Shown: one piece after another, positions 1-6,666 of the stretch | Layout of the letters: every line of letters begins with the position of its first letter | How positions within the stretch are numbered: position 1 is the first letter of the stretch | Assembly: GCA_031412355.1 (NCBI GenBank) | Contig: JANOCR010000011.1 | Location: 1-21,310, forward strand | Direction of reading: 5' to 3' | Source of the DNA: JAENVT01 sp031412355 | GTDB lineage: Bacteria > Actinomycetota > Acidimicrobiia > Acidimicrobiales > Ilumatobacteraceae | DNA length: 21,310 bases | Program-made: the position numbers and the translations under genes | The notes under the pieces: generated by a model | Databases searched by the model: none | What the model was told of the DNA's origin: nothing | What the model saw: the letters and a program-made list of their open reading frames with translations, nothing else

Positions 1-41
1 AAAGAAATAAGCAAACAAAATCGAGAAGAAAAACACACATT

Positions 42-248
42 TTGCCCCAATGCGACCACAGCCTGACCCCCAGGGAAGCCGAAGTGCTTGGTTTGGTCGC
101 CACCGGCCACACCAACCGCCAGATCGGCGAAATGCTGTACGTGTCAGAGAAGACCGCCAGCGTCCACGTCTCGAACATCTTGCGCAAGCTGGCCGTCACC
201 AGTCGCGTCGACGCGGCGGCCGTCGCCCAACGCCTCGGGGTTGCCTGA
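42..248 (+). CDS. C-terminal LuxR-type HTH domain (5' partial regulator)
   Basis: DNA-binding output domain of a LuxR/NarL/FixJ-type transcription regulator. The segment LTPREAEVLGLVATG followed by NRQIGEMLYVSEKTASVHVSN is the canonical four-helix GerE fold, with the recognition helix in the second stretch. The translation ends at LGVA about 60 residues later, as such domains do at the C-terminus of a protein. The only available start is a TTG at 42 with no ribosome-binding site. The frame stays open back to the window edge, so this is most likely the tail of a longer protein whose sensor or ATPase part lies outside. The first 40 bases are very A-rich, unlike everything after them, and translate to Lys/Arg/Gln/Thr-rich sequence not typical of this family, so the true junction is uncertain. 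The regulated genes cannot be told. Confidence 0.75.
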   Translation: MPQCDHSLTPREAEVLGLVATGHTNRQIGEMLYVSEKTASVHVSNILRKLAVTSRVDAAAVAQRLGVA

Positions 249-360
249 CCCGCACGATCGCCGGGGCGAACTGGTTCACATCTGAGTCTCCGCTCCCAAT
301 GCGGCCGCGGCTGCCTTAGGCGCATGGTGAAGTCACCGCCTAACAGGAGCAAACACGACC
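249..360. other. Short intergenic region, no clear feature
   Basis: This gap lies between the LuxR-type domain and the hydrolase. It holds a small inverted repeat, GGTGA-AG-TCACC at 326-337, and the hydrolase ribosome-binding site AGGAG at 345-349. No convincing terminator with a T-run and no clear -35/-10 pair is visible. Confidence 0.4.
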
Positions 361-1389
361 ATGAACATCAGCATCACCCCAAAGCCCGGCGCATCACGCA
401 AGCTGTTGCCCTACAGGATCGCCACTGTTGCCATGGCCACCGCCGTCGCGCTCAGCGCCTGCGGCAGCGGCCAGACGGCGGACCCGGTTACCACGTCACC
501 AGCAACATCAACAGCAGCGTCACCGGCAACGACGCCCACAACCGCAACACCAACTTCGTCACCCGCGCCAAACCCACCGCAGTCGACCACCACCACGCCA
601 GAACCGCCGACAACGATCGCCAGCCGACCCACTGGTGTCGTCGACGAGTTCGTCGGCGTCGGCGGCGCCCGCATGCACGTTCACTGCGATGGCGCCGGCG
701 CGGTCACGATCGTCCTAATCGCTGGATTCGGCGGAGGAGAAGACAACTGGGGAGCGATCACACCCGATCTGTCGACACGCGCCCGCGTGTGCACATACGC
801 CCGTTTCGGCACGGGTACCAGCGATCCGCCACCACATCCTCAGACGTTCATGTCCGAGTCACACGACCTGCATTCGCTGCTGACAACGATCGGCGAGCCG
901 GGTCCATACGTTGTCGTCGGGCATTCCTTCGGCGGCGCCCAGGCCGTGGCATTCGCCTCGTCGTATCCGGGCGAAGTAAGTGGCGTGGTTCTCATCGACA
1001 CCAGTCCGAGCAACTGGAACACGGCGGTCTGCGCGGTTCCGGATGACGGCACCGCGGCGGCTCAAGTGTTCGTCGACATCTGCACGGCCATATCGAGCCC
1101 TGCGGGCAATCCAGAGCAGTTGGATGGTCCAGCCGCGTTCGCGGAAGTGTCCGCGATCACCTCGCTCGGCACTGTCCCGCTCACGGTGATCACCAGCGCA
1201 TCACGCGTCTACGACGGCCTGAACGAGGCCGAAGCCGCCCGCCTGTACGAGGTGTGGGACACAGGCCAGCAACGATGGGCCGACCTGTCGCAGGTCTCCA
1301 GCCTCGTCGCGGTCGACGACACCGGTCACCACATCGAGGTCGATCAGCCCGGTGTCGTCATCGCAGAGATCAGCCGCCTGCTCCCGTAG
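361..1389 (+). CDS. Secreted alpha/beta-hydrolase lipoprotein
   Basis: Predicted cell-surface serine hydrolase (esterase/lipase type, substrate unknown). The N-terminus has a basic region, a hydrophobic segment (about residues 17-33) and the lipobox LSAC with Cys34, so it should be lipid-anchored outside the membrane. A Thr/Pro/Ser-rich linker (about 40-88) precedes the catalytic domain. There, VVGHSFGG gives the nucleophile elbow with Ser189, AGFGGG near residue 121 resembles an oxyanion loop, and TGHH with His323 or His324 is the likely catalytic histidine. Asp285 is a candidate acid residue but is not certain. At 342 residues it fits the family. The start is supported by AGGAG at 345-349, 11 nt upstream. 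It appears monocistronic. Which hydrolase subfamily it belongs to cannot be told from sequence alone. Confidence 0.85.
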   Translation: MNISITPKPGASRKLLPYRIATVAMATAVALSACGSGQTADPVTTSPATSTAASPATTPTTATPTSSPAPNPPQSTTTTPEPPTTIASRPTGVVDEFVGVGGARMHVHCDGAGAVTIVLIAGFGGGEDNWGAITPDLSTRARVCTYARFGTGTSDPPPHPQTFMSESHDLHSLLTTIGEPGPYVVVGHSFGGAQAVAFASSYPGEVSGVVLIDTSPSNWNTAVCAVPDDGTAAAQVFVDICTAISSPAGNPEQLDGPAAFAEVSAITSLGTVPLTVITSASRVYDGLNEAEAARLYEVWDTGQQRWADLSQVSSLVAVDDTGHHIEVDQPGVVIAEISRLLP

Positions 1390-1426
1390 CGCTCTCCATC
1401 AGGGGGATCTGCGTGATCACTCGTCG

Positions 1427-1432
1427 TAGTCT
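1427..1432 (+). promoter_or_regulatory. -10 box TAGTCT for the VOC gene
   Basis: TAGTCT ends 6 nt before the GTG start at 1439 and no Shine-Dalgarno sequence is present. This fits transcription starting at the start codon. Confidence 0.5.
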
Positions 1433-1438
1433 TCGGGT

Positions 1439-1930
1439 GTGAAGTGCTACTGCTGCGGGGAAGACCGTGACGATTCGATGGTGTCATCGCTGTTGTGTCA
1501 CGACGAGATCAAGGTTTGCCGCATCTGCGTCGGATGGCTCAACCGGCGTGTCGGCGGCATCGATGTGACTCCGACGCTTCCGGTGACCAACATGGGCGAT
1601 GCGGTCCGATTCTGTGAGGCCGCCGGGTTCGACGTCGAGAGATATGACGACGGGTTCGCGTTCGTGCATCTCGACGACCAAAGCGTGTTCGACCTCAACC
1701 TCGTCATCGACATGGCTGCTGAAACCAATCACGCCGGTTGCTACATCATCACCGACGACGTTGATGAATGGCATGCCCGCCTCGTAACCGCTGGCTTGCA
1801 GGTCACCGCGATCCAGGACATGCCGTGGTGTATGCACGAGTTCACGATGACCGACCCCAGCGGCAACACCATCCGCATCGGTCGCAACACAGTTCATCCA
1901 TGTGGACCACAATACCCCCTGGGGGTATAA
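1439..1930 (+). CDS. Zinc-ribbon plus VOC (glyoxalase/bleomycin-resistance-like) protein
   Basis: A 163-residue protein with two parts. The N-terminal ~35 residues contain two CxxC pairs (Cys3/Cys6 and Cys27/Cys30, with further Cys5 and Cys20), which look like a small zinc ribbon. Residues ~42-150 form a single vicinal-oxygen-chelate repeat pair: VTPTLPVTNMGDAVRFC at the start and EFTMTDPSGNTIRIGR at the end match bleomycin-binding and glyoxalase-like proteins. Such proteins bind or modify small molecules, often as dimers; whether this one gives drug resistance or has an enzymatic role is unknown. The GTG start is chosen because the ribbon begins directly after it and a TANNNT box lies 6 nt upstream. 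The 3' end of the gene overlaps a CsoR-like palindrome. No operon partner is evident. Confidence 0.8.
   Translation: MKCYCCGEDRDDSMVSSLLCHDEIKVCRICVGWLNRRVGGIDVTPTLPVTNMGDAVRFCEAAGFDVERYDDGFAFVHLDDQSVFDLNLVIDMAAETNHAGCYIITDDVDEWHARLVTAGLQVTAIQDMPWCMHEFTMTDPSGNTIRIGRNTVHPCGPQYPLGV
1912..1928. promoter_or_regulatory. CsoR/CstR-type operator-like palindrome
   Basis: Perfect inverted repeat ATACCCCC-T-GGGGGTAT. It overlaps the last codons of the VOC gene. A possible -10 TATAAA (1926-1931) overlaps its right arm. A weak possible -35 (about 1902-1907) lies to its left, so the palindrome would occupy the promoter spacer. The pattern ATACCCC...GGGGTAT is that of operators bound by CsoR-family copper or persulfide repressors. 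The one-base loop and the lack of a T-run argue against a terminator. The likely target is the CBS gene starting at 2018. No CsoR gene is in the window. Confidence 0.55.
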
Positions 1931-2017
1931 AGGCAATCTTGATTAGTTGAGACGTTCTGAATATCCAGCCCCGAAATGGGTACACCTCACTCGTCCATTC
2001 CTACGAGGAGGCCTCAC

Positions 2018-2437
2018 ATGGCACAGACCGTGAGCGATGTAATGACCACCAACCTGGTCACCTGCCCGACCACAGCCAGCATTGCCGACGTGGCCCGACT
2101 GATGCGCGACCGCGACATCGGTGACGTGCTCGTCACCGACCACGGCGAACTGCGCGGCATCGTCACCGACCGCGACATCGTGGTGCGTTGCGTCGCAAGC
2201 GGCGACGATCTCAGCCGTGCGTCGTTGATGAGTGCCTGCACCAACGACCTGACGACGGTCACTCCCGACACCCCGATCGACCGCGCCGCCCAGATCATGG
2301 GAGAGGGTGCGCTGCGTCGCCTCCCCGTCGTCGACGACGGCATACCGGTCGGCATCGTGTCGATCGGCGATCTTGCCATCGAGCGCGATCCGAATTCAGC
2401 CCTCGGCCAGATCAGCGCACAGCGGCCGAACAACTGA
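2018..2437 (+). CDS. Stand-alone two-CBS-domain protein
   Basis: A 139-residue cytosolic protein made of a tandem CBS pair (Bateman module). CBS1 spans about residues 5-60 (VSDVMTTNLVTC ... GIVTDRDIVVR) and CBS2 about 72-128 (DLTTVTPDTPIDRAAQIM ... GIVSIGDLA). The DRD and GDL turns are the usual nucleotide-contacting ends of each repeat. Proteins of this size and build, such as mycobacterial Hrp1, sense adenosine nucleotides or stress and have no catalytic domain. An upstream in-frame ATG exists at 1976, but the ATG at 2018 is preferred: the strong ribosome-binding site GAGGAGG (2005-2011) sits 6 nt before it and the domain begins immediately. A CsoR-like palindrome lies ~90 nt upstream, suggesting metal- or sulfane-sulfur-responsive expression (inference). 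The gene converges with the uridine kinase gene. Confidence 0.88.
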   Translation: MAQTVSDVMTTNLVTCPTTASIADVARLMRDRDIGDVLVTDHGELRGIVTDRDIVVRCVASGDDLSRASLMSACTNDLTTVTPDTPIDRAAQIMGEGALRRLPVVDDGIPVGIVSIGDLAIERDPNSALGQISAQRPNN

Positions 2438-2480
2438 CCAGGCTCAGCGTGACGTCGGCCGCCGGGCGAGTTGTCCGTCA

Positions 2481-2584
2481 TCGGGCGCGTGCCGTGCCAT
2501 CCAAAGCGTAATTTCGCGCCCGTACTTATCCGTCGGGCGCGTCGCGAGCCACCGGTGGCATGAAATCGCGCCCGACCCGAGTCG
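2481..2584. repeat. Two imperfect 52-bp tandem units with GC hairpin arms
   Basis: TCGGGCGCGT begins both 2481 and 2533, and TCGCGCCCG begins both 2514 and 2566, giving two units of exactly 52 bp; I count about 34 of 52 matching bases. Each unit carries arms CGGGCGCG and CGCGCCCG (2482-2489/2515-2522 and 2534-2541/2567-2574). The inner arms 2515-2522 and 2534-2541 can also pair with an 11-nt loop. Unit 2 holds the 12-bp palindrome GCCACCGGTGGC (2548-2559). The repeat sits between convergent genes and may end transcription from both sides, although there is no T-run. Confidence 0.6.
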
Positions 2585-2592
2585 TCGCCCTG

Positions 2593-3234
2593 CTACGCCG
2601 AATGTAGACGCCCCGTCAGTTCGCGGACTCGGGCTAGCAGCAGGGCGAGAGCCGGCTCGTTCATGCCCCCCTGCGGGAAGATCACGTCGGCGAACGCCTT
2701 GCTGGGCTCGATGAAACGCTCGTGACCTGGGCGAACCGACGTGAGGTATTGATCGATGATGCTGTCGTGGGTGCGGCCACGCTGTTCGACATCGCGCTTC
2801 AGCCGGCGGATGAACCGCATGTCGGCGGGCGTGTCGACGTAGACCTTCAGGTCCAGCCGGTCGCGCAACGGCTGGTCGTGCAGCACCAAAATTCCTTCGA
2901 CGACGATGACCGGTGCAGGATGCACGTCGCGCACAACTTCGCTGCGGTTGTGCACAGTGAAGTCGTAGGTTGGCGCCTGCACGGCCTCGCCGGCGGCCAG
3001 CAGCGCCAGGTGCGCGTTGAGCAGATCCCAATCGTATGCGTCGGGATGGTCGTAGTCGGCAGCAACGCGCTCGGCAGGCGACTGGTGCGTCCGATCGATC
3101 TGGTACGAGTCGAGACGGATCAGTGCAAGATGATCTTCCCCAGCCATGTGGGCCAGGCGCTCGCAGACCAAAGTCTTTCCAGCACACGTTCCACCAGCTA
3201 CGCCGATCAAGAATGGACGGCTCGCCGATGGCAT
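2593..3234 (-). CDS. udk: Uridine kinase
   Basis: Phosphorylates uridine or cytidine to the monophosphate in pyrimidine salvage (cytosolic P-loop kinase). From the chosen ATG the protein is 213 residues, the usual length. The Walker A motif GGTCAGKT lies at residues 14-21. Then follow LDSYQID, NYDHPDA-like YDHPDAYDWDLL, PTYDFTVHNR, VIVVEGILVLHD and the lid-like RRLKRDVEQRGRT, in the order seen in uridine kinases. The sequence is open further upstream (to 3318), but that would run into the divergent neighbour. A TTG at 3246 with AAGGA ten bases before it (plus-strand 3257-3261) is an alternative start adding four residues. The related phosphoribulokinases are a less likely reading because of length and motif fit. 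The gene converges with the CBS gene and diverges from the DUF3263 gene. Confidence 0.88.
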   Translation of the reverse strand: MPSASRPFLIGVAGGTCAGKTLVCERLAHMAGEDHLALIRLDSYQIDRTHQSPAERVAADYDHPDAYDWDLLNAHLALLAAGEAVQAPTYDFTVHNRSEVVRDVHPAPVIVVEGILVLHDQPLRDRLDLKVYVDTPADMRFIRRLKRDVEQRGRTHDSIIDQYLTSVRPGHERFIEPSKAFADVIFPQGGMNEPALALLLARVRELTGRLHSA

Positions 3235-3296
3235 CGCCGAGGACAATAGTGGGGGGTCCTTGTAATGACCCTGCTCCACCGGCAAGGCTTGACACC

Positions 3297-3560
3297 GTGA
3301 CCGACGGAACCCCAACACTCAGCGAGCGCGATCAAGCCATCATCAGCTTCGAGTCATCGTGGTTCACGCTCGACGAGCATCGCTACGACGCGATCCGCGC
3401 CCGATTCGCCTGTTCGGTCGAGGAATACAATCTCGAAGTGAACAGAGTGATCGACCACCCGGCGGCATTGGAGTTCGATCCAATGACCGTACGTCGACTT
3501 CGACGTCATCGCGAGCGGCGCCGTCGTGAGATGATTGAGGGCGCGGCCAGTGGTGACTAG
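3297..3560 (+). CDS. DUF3263 family protein
   Basis: Small basic protein of 87 residues in the actinobacterial DUF3263 family, whose function is unknown. Typical features are LSERDQAIISFESSWF near the N-terminus, a central helical stretch that resembles an HTH or sigma-like helix (YDAIRARFACSVEEYNLEVNR), PAALEFDPMTVRRLRRHR and an Arg-rich tail. A GTG at 3297 is chosen because the family motif starts seven residues later. A weak CAAGG (3283-3287) lies nine bases upstream and no TANNNT box is seen. It is followed after 24 nt by the LytR_C gene; the same pair is adjacent in Mycobacterium tuberculosis (Rv0430-Rv0431), so they probably form one transcription unit. A nucleic-acid-binding role is inference from charge and helix pattern. 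Confidence 0.82.
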   Translation: MTDGTPTLSERDQAIISFESSWFTLDEHRYDAIRARFACSVEEYNLEVNRVIDHPAALEFDPMTVRRLRRHRERRRREMIEGAASGD

Positions 3561-3584
3561 CCGGGGGACCATGAGGGAGCACAC

Positions 3585-4220
3585 ATGAGCAACGAACAGC
3601 CGAGCCGTCCGAAGCGCTCGGGCAGCGGCGCCTCACCGATGGGCTCGACCCTCGCGATTGTGGTCGCCATTGCCGCGGTCGTTGTCGGCTTCCTGATTCT
3701 CAAGAACATCCGCAGCGACGACGACGACCCAACGTCACCGACGGTGCCGGTCGCAACCACGGTCGATCCGTTGACCACCACCACGCTCTCGCTGATCCCC
3801 GCGCAGACGACTACAACGGTCTTCACGCCCCAGACCGCCGGAGCGACCGTCCTGGTTGCCAACGCGTCGAATGCCAACGGAGTCGCCGCCGTGTTGACCA
3901 CCGCGTTAGAGGGACAGCAGTTCACGATGGGCGCGCCGACCAATGGTTCGACCGACGAACTGATCACCAAGGTTCAGTACCTCGACGGCGATGTGGCGGC
4001 GCAAGCAGTCGCCCAGTCGGTTGCGGCACTGATGGGCGTTGTCTCGATCGAGCCGATGCCCACGCCGGTTCAGTTGGAGGATCCAACCGCGCTGGGCACC
4101 GCAACCGTGCTGGTGTTGTTGGGCAACGACAAGGCAGGCAAGACGCTGGCCCAGATGACCGAACCGGTCACGGCCGACACGACCGCTGTTGGTGAGACCA
4201 CTACGACCGGGGCGCCGTAA
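3585..4220 (+). CDS. Membrane-anchored LytR_C domain protein
   Basis: A 211-residue single-pass membrane protein. A short basic cytosolic N-terminus is followed by a transmembrane helix (about residues 19-40, STLAIVVAIAAVVVGFLIL). Next comes an acidic and Thr/Pro/Val-rich linker (~44-85) and an extracytoplasmic LytR_C domain (~86-185; VLVANASNANGVAAVLTTAL at its start, ATVLVLLGND at its end). The domain occurs at the end of LytR-CpsA-Psr cell-wall ligases and in stand-alone actinobacterial proteins thought to act in the cell envelope; there is no LCP catalytic domain here. The ribosome-binding site GAGGGAG (3573-3579) supports the start. The gene probably shares a transcript with the DUF3263 gene. 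Its 3' end overlaps the convergent glycerate kinase gene by 20 bp. Confidence 0.82.
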   Translation: MSNEQPSRPKRSGSGASPMGSTLAIVVAIAAVVVGFLILKNIRSDDDDPTSPTVPVATTVDPLTTTTLSLIPAQTTTTVFTPQTAGATVLVANASNANGVAAVLTTALEGQQFTMGAPTNGSTDELITKVQYLDGDVAAQAVAQSVAALMGVVSIEPMPTPVQLEDPTALGTATVLVLLGNDKAGKTLAQMTEPVTADTTAVGETTTTGAP

Positions 4221-5202
4221 GTCGCTGCAGCACAATGGCCGCTGCATGCTCGATGCACCACAGCGGCTCGTTCATCGCCCGTTCGGTCCCGTACTCCTCG
4301 ACCAGGCTGACGTGGTCGATGCGCGCCGCTCCTTCCGGGGCCGCATCGCCCACGATCGCAACGACCGGCTTGCCGGCTGCCTCGGCCATCGACTGAACTC
4401 CACCGACGACCTTGCCTTCGAAGCTCTGGTCGTCGAGGTAACCCTCGCCGGTGACGACCACGTCAGCGGCCGCGATTGCGTCGTGTAGATCGAGTTCGTC
4501 GGCGACAAGATCGAACCCGGGCAGCAGACGACCGCCGAGGGCCACCAGCGCACCGGCGATCCCACCTGCGGCACCCGTGCCCTCGACGTCGCGAACGTCC
4601 ACGCCGTAGTCGTGTTCGTAGATCTGTGCCAAGCGATGCAACCGACCAGTGAGCAACTTGACCTGCGCCGGTGACGCGCCTTTCTGCGGGCCGAACACTT
4701 CGGCCGCGTCGAGGAAATGGGTGCGCACATCGCAGGCGACGAGCAACTGCACACCCCGAAGGCGATGCGGTGCATGGATCGCCCGGATCGCTCCGTAGCC
4801 ACCGTCGGTCGTGGCCGACCCACCGAGGCAGACGATGATCTTCCTCGCGCCGGCGTCGAGCGCCATGTCGATCAACTCGCCGGTGCCGATGGTCGACGCG
4901 GCCATTGCATCGTTGCTTGCTGCGCCACCCACGAGTGTCAAGCCCGATGCTCTGGCCATTTCGATCACGGCCGTGCCGCGATGCAGCCGCCATTGGGCGT
5001 CGACCGGGTCGCCGAGCGGTCCCGTGACCGTCGACGTTCGATTGGCGCCGCCCAGGGCTTCGAGCGTGCCCTCGCCTCCGTCGGCCACGGGCAACTCGAC
5101 GCAATCGTGACCGAGTTCCCAGCACGCCGAGCCGACGGCCGCGGCCACCTGTGCGCCGGTCGCCGTTCCTTTGAACTTGTCGACCGCTGCAACCACGCGC
5201 AC
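4201..5202 (-). CDS. glxK: Glycerate kinase (GarK/GlxK family)
   Basis: Phosphorylates D-glycerate (to 2-phosphoglycerate in this family), linking glyoxylate, serine or glucarate breakdown to glycolysis. The 333-residue protein shows the family motifs in order: VAAVDKFKGTATG at the N-terminus, PVADGGEGT (38-46), ASNDAMAASTIGTGELI (~95-111), LGGSATTDGG (126-135), EVFGPQKGAS, GTGAAGGIAGAL and VVTGEGYLDDQS. It is somewhat shorter than the usual ~370-380 residues, partly through a compact segment before VFGPQKGA. The GTG start at 5202 is supported by the motif position and by TAGGCT 6 nt upstream. It is divergent from the amidase across only 24 bp and its 3' end overlaps the LytR_C gene. The symbol is by family resemblance. 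Confidence 0.9.
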   Translation of the reverse strand: MRVVAAVDKFKGTATGAQVAAAVGSACWELGHDCVELPVADGGEGTLEALGGANRTSTVTGPLGDPVDAQWRLHRGTAVIEMARASGLTLVGGAASNDAMAASTIGTGELIDMALDAGARKIIVCLGGSATTDGGYGAIRAIHAPHRLRGVQLLVACDVRTHFLDAAEVFGPQKGASPAQVKLLTGRLHRLAQIYEHDYGVDVRDVEGTGAAGGIAGALVALGGRLLPGFDLVADELDLHDAIAAADVVVTGEGYLDDQSFEGKVVGGVQSMAEAAGKPVVAIVGDAAPEGAARIDHVSLVEEYGTERAMNEPLWCIEHAAAIVLQRLTAPRS

Positions 5203-5226
5203 GGCCGCAGCCTAGGGTTCGTCGTC
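5203..5226. promoter_or_regulatory. 24-bp divergent promoter with -10 boxes sharing a TA step
   Basis: The whole gap between glycerate kinase and amidase is 24 bp. On the minus strand TAGGCT (plus 5209-5214) lies 6 nt before the GTG at 5202. On the plus strand TAGGGT (5213-5218) lies 8 nt before the ATG at 5227. The two hexamers share bases 5213-5214. Neither start has a ribosome-binding site, so both genes appear to be transcribed leaderless from one overlapping site. Confidence 0.6.
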
Positions 5227-6666
5227 ATGGGAATCGCCAACGACCTCGCCTCGCTCGACGCCACGGCGCAGGCCGAATTGGTGCGCAATGGGTCGGCCTC
5301 CGCGGCCGAACTCGTCGAGGTGGCGATCGAAGCCGCGCAGCGAGTCGACCCGCAGATCAACGCGATCATCCACCCGCGGTACGACGCCGCCGCGACCGAG
5401 GCAGCGTCACCGGGCGATGGCCCGTTCGCCGGGGTTCCGATGGTTGTGAAGGACCTCGGCTGTGTGATGAAGGGCGAGCCCCATCACTACGGGAATCGGG
5501 CGTTGAAGGCGATTGGCTATCGCTCGCCTGTCGACTCTGCGTTGTATCGAAGGTTTCGTGAGGCCGGCTTCATCGCGATCGGACGAACCAACGCCCCCGA
5601 GATGGGCAGCACGATCACGACCGAGCCGTTGGCCTACGGACCATCGCGCAACCCGTGGAACCTCGGCTACTCAACTGGTGGGTCGTCGGGTGGCTCGGCC
5701 GCCGCTGTGGCGGCCGGGATCGTCGCCGTCGGCCACGCCAACGATGGAGGTGGCTCGATCCGCGTGCCGGCGTCGGAGTGTGGACTGGTCGGCCTGAAGC
5801 CCAGCCGCGGTCGGGTCAGTCAGGCTCCATTGATCGGCGAGACGTGGGCCGGCGCGACGATCGACGGCTGCGTCACACGCAGCGTGCGCGACACCGCCGC
5901 GGTGCTCGATGCGATTTCGGGCTACGAGGCCGGTGACCCGTACATCGCGCCACCGTTTGCTCGTCCACTCCTCGACGAGGTCGGTGCGGATCCCGGCAGG
6001 CTGCGCGTCGGGGTGCTCGACCGGTCGCCCAACGTTGCGTCGCACCCCGATTGCGAGGCTGCCGTTGCGGTCGCAGCCAAGTTGCTCGAATCCCTGGGCC
6101 ACGATGTCGATGCCGCCCACCCGGTAGCGCTGAACGATCCGGGCTTTCCCGACCGGTTCGTCACCACCGTTGCCGTGGCCACCGCCCACGACCTGCGCCT
6201 CCTGGAGGGGATCCTTGGTCGACCTCTCGCCGATGGCGATCTCGAACCCGACAACGTCTTCTACGGCGAAATCGGCAAGTCGGTGTCCGCGGCTGATTAC
6301 CTGCTCGCACTCACTGCCCAGCAAGCCTGGTGTCGCGAGGTGCTGTCGTGGTGGCACCCATCAGACGGCAGCGTTGGCCACGATCTGCTGCTCACCCCAG
6401 TGATCGCGACGCCACCGCCGCCGATCGGCTACCAGTCGGGCCCGGAGGGCGGCGCACGGGGGATCGAACTGCTGCAGTTCACCGCCCAGTTCAACGTCAC
6501 CGGGCAACCGGCGATCAGCCTGCCCCTGTACTGGACGGCCGACGGCCTTCCCGTCGGCGTGCAACTGGTCGCCGGCTTCGGCCGCGAAGACGTGCTGGTA
6601 CGCGTCGCTGCTCAGCTCGAGGCGGCCCAGCCGTGGGTGTCGCGGCGACCTCCAATCAGCGCGTGA
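5227..6666 (+). CDS. Amidase signature family hydrolase
   Basis: Cytosolic amidohydrolase of the amidase signature family, 479 residues. The Ser-cisSer-Lys triad can be read as Lys75 in GVPMVVKD, Ser153 in STGGSSGGSAAA and Ser177 in DGGGSIRVPAS; the 24-residue spacing between the serines is that of known members. The C-terminal FTAQFNVTGQPAISLP is also a family hallmark. There is no gatC or gatB nearby, so this is a catabolic or detoxifying amidase rather than the tRNA amidotransferase subunit. Substrate unknown. The ATG start at 5227 follows TAGGGT by 8 nt; a longer open frame upstream is antisense to glycerate kinase and was rejected. The stop overlaps the start of the Rieske gene (TGATG), so the two are translationally coupled and may act on the same compound. 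Confidence 0.9.
   Translation: MGIANDLASLDATAQAELVRNGSASAAELVEVAIEAAQRVDPQINAIIHPRYDAAATEAASPGDGPFAGVPMVVKDLGCVMKGEPHHYGNRALKAIGYRSPVDSALYRRFREAGFIAIGRTNAPEMGSTITTEPLAYGPSRNPWNLGYSTGGSSGGSAAAVAAGIVAVGHANDGGGSIRVPASECGLVGLKPSRGRVSQAPLIGETWAGATIDGCVTRSVRDTAAVLDAISGYEAGDPYIAPPFARPLLDEVGADPGRLRVGVLDRSPNVASHPDCEAAVAVAAKLLESLGHDVDAAHPVALNDPGFPDRFVTTVAVATAHDLRLLEGILGRPLADGDLEPDNVFYGEIGKSVSAADYLLALTAQQAWCREVLSWWHPSDGSVGHDLLLTPVIATPPPPIGYQSGPEGGARGIELLQFTAQFNVTGQPAISLPLYWTADGLPVGVQLVAGFGREDVLVRVAAQLEAAQPWVSRRPPISA

Noticed and set aside
361..1046. Possible second gene in the 324-1046 frame over the hydrolase
   Set aside because: It is an out-of-frame reading of the Thr/Pro-rich linker and hydrolase core, rich in His/Arg, with no motif.
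1912..1928. The C5/G5 palindrome as an intrinsic terminator of the VOC gene
   Set aside because: A one-base loop cannot close a hairpin and no T-run follows; an operator fits better.
4717..5226. N-terminal extension of the amidase frame
   Set aside because: It is antisense to glycerate kinase and the amidase family begins at the ATG at 5227, where a -10 box also lies.
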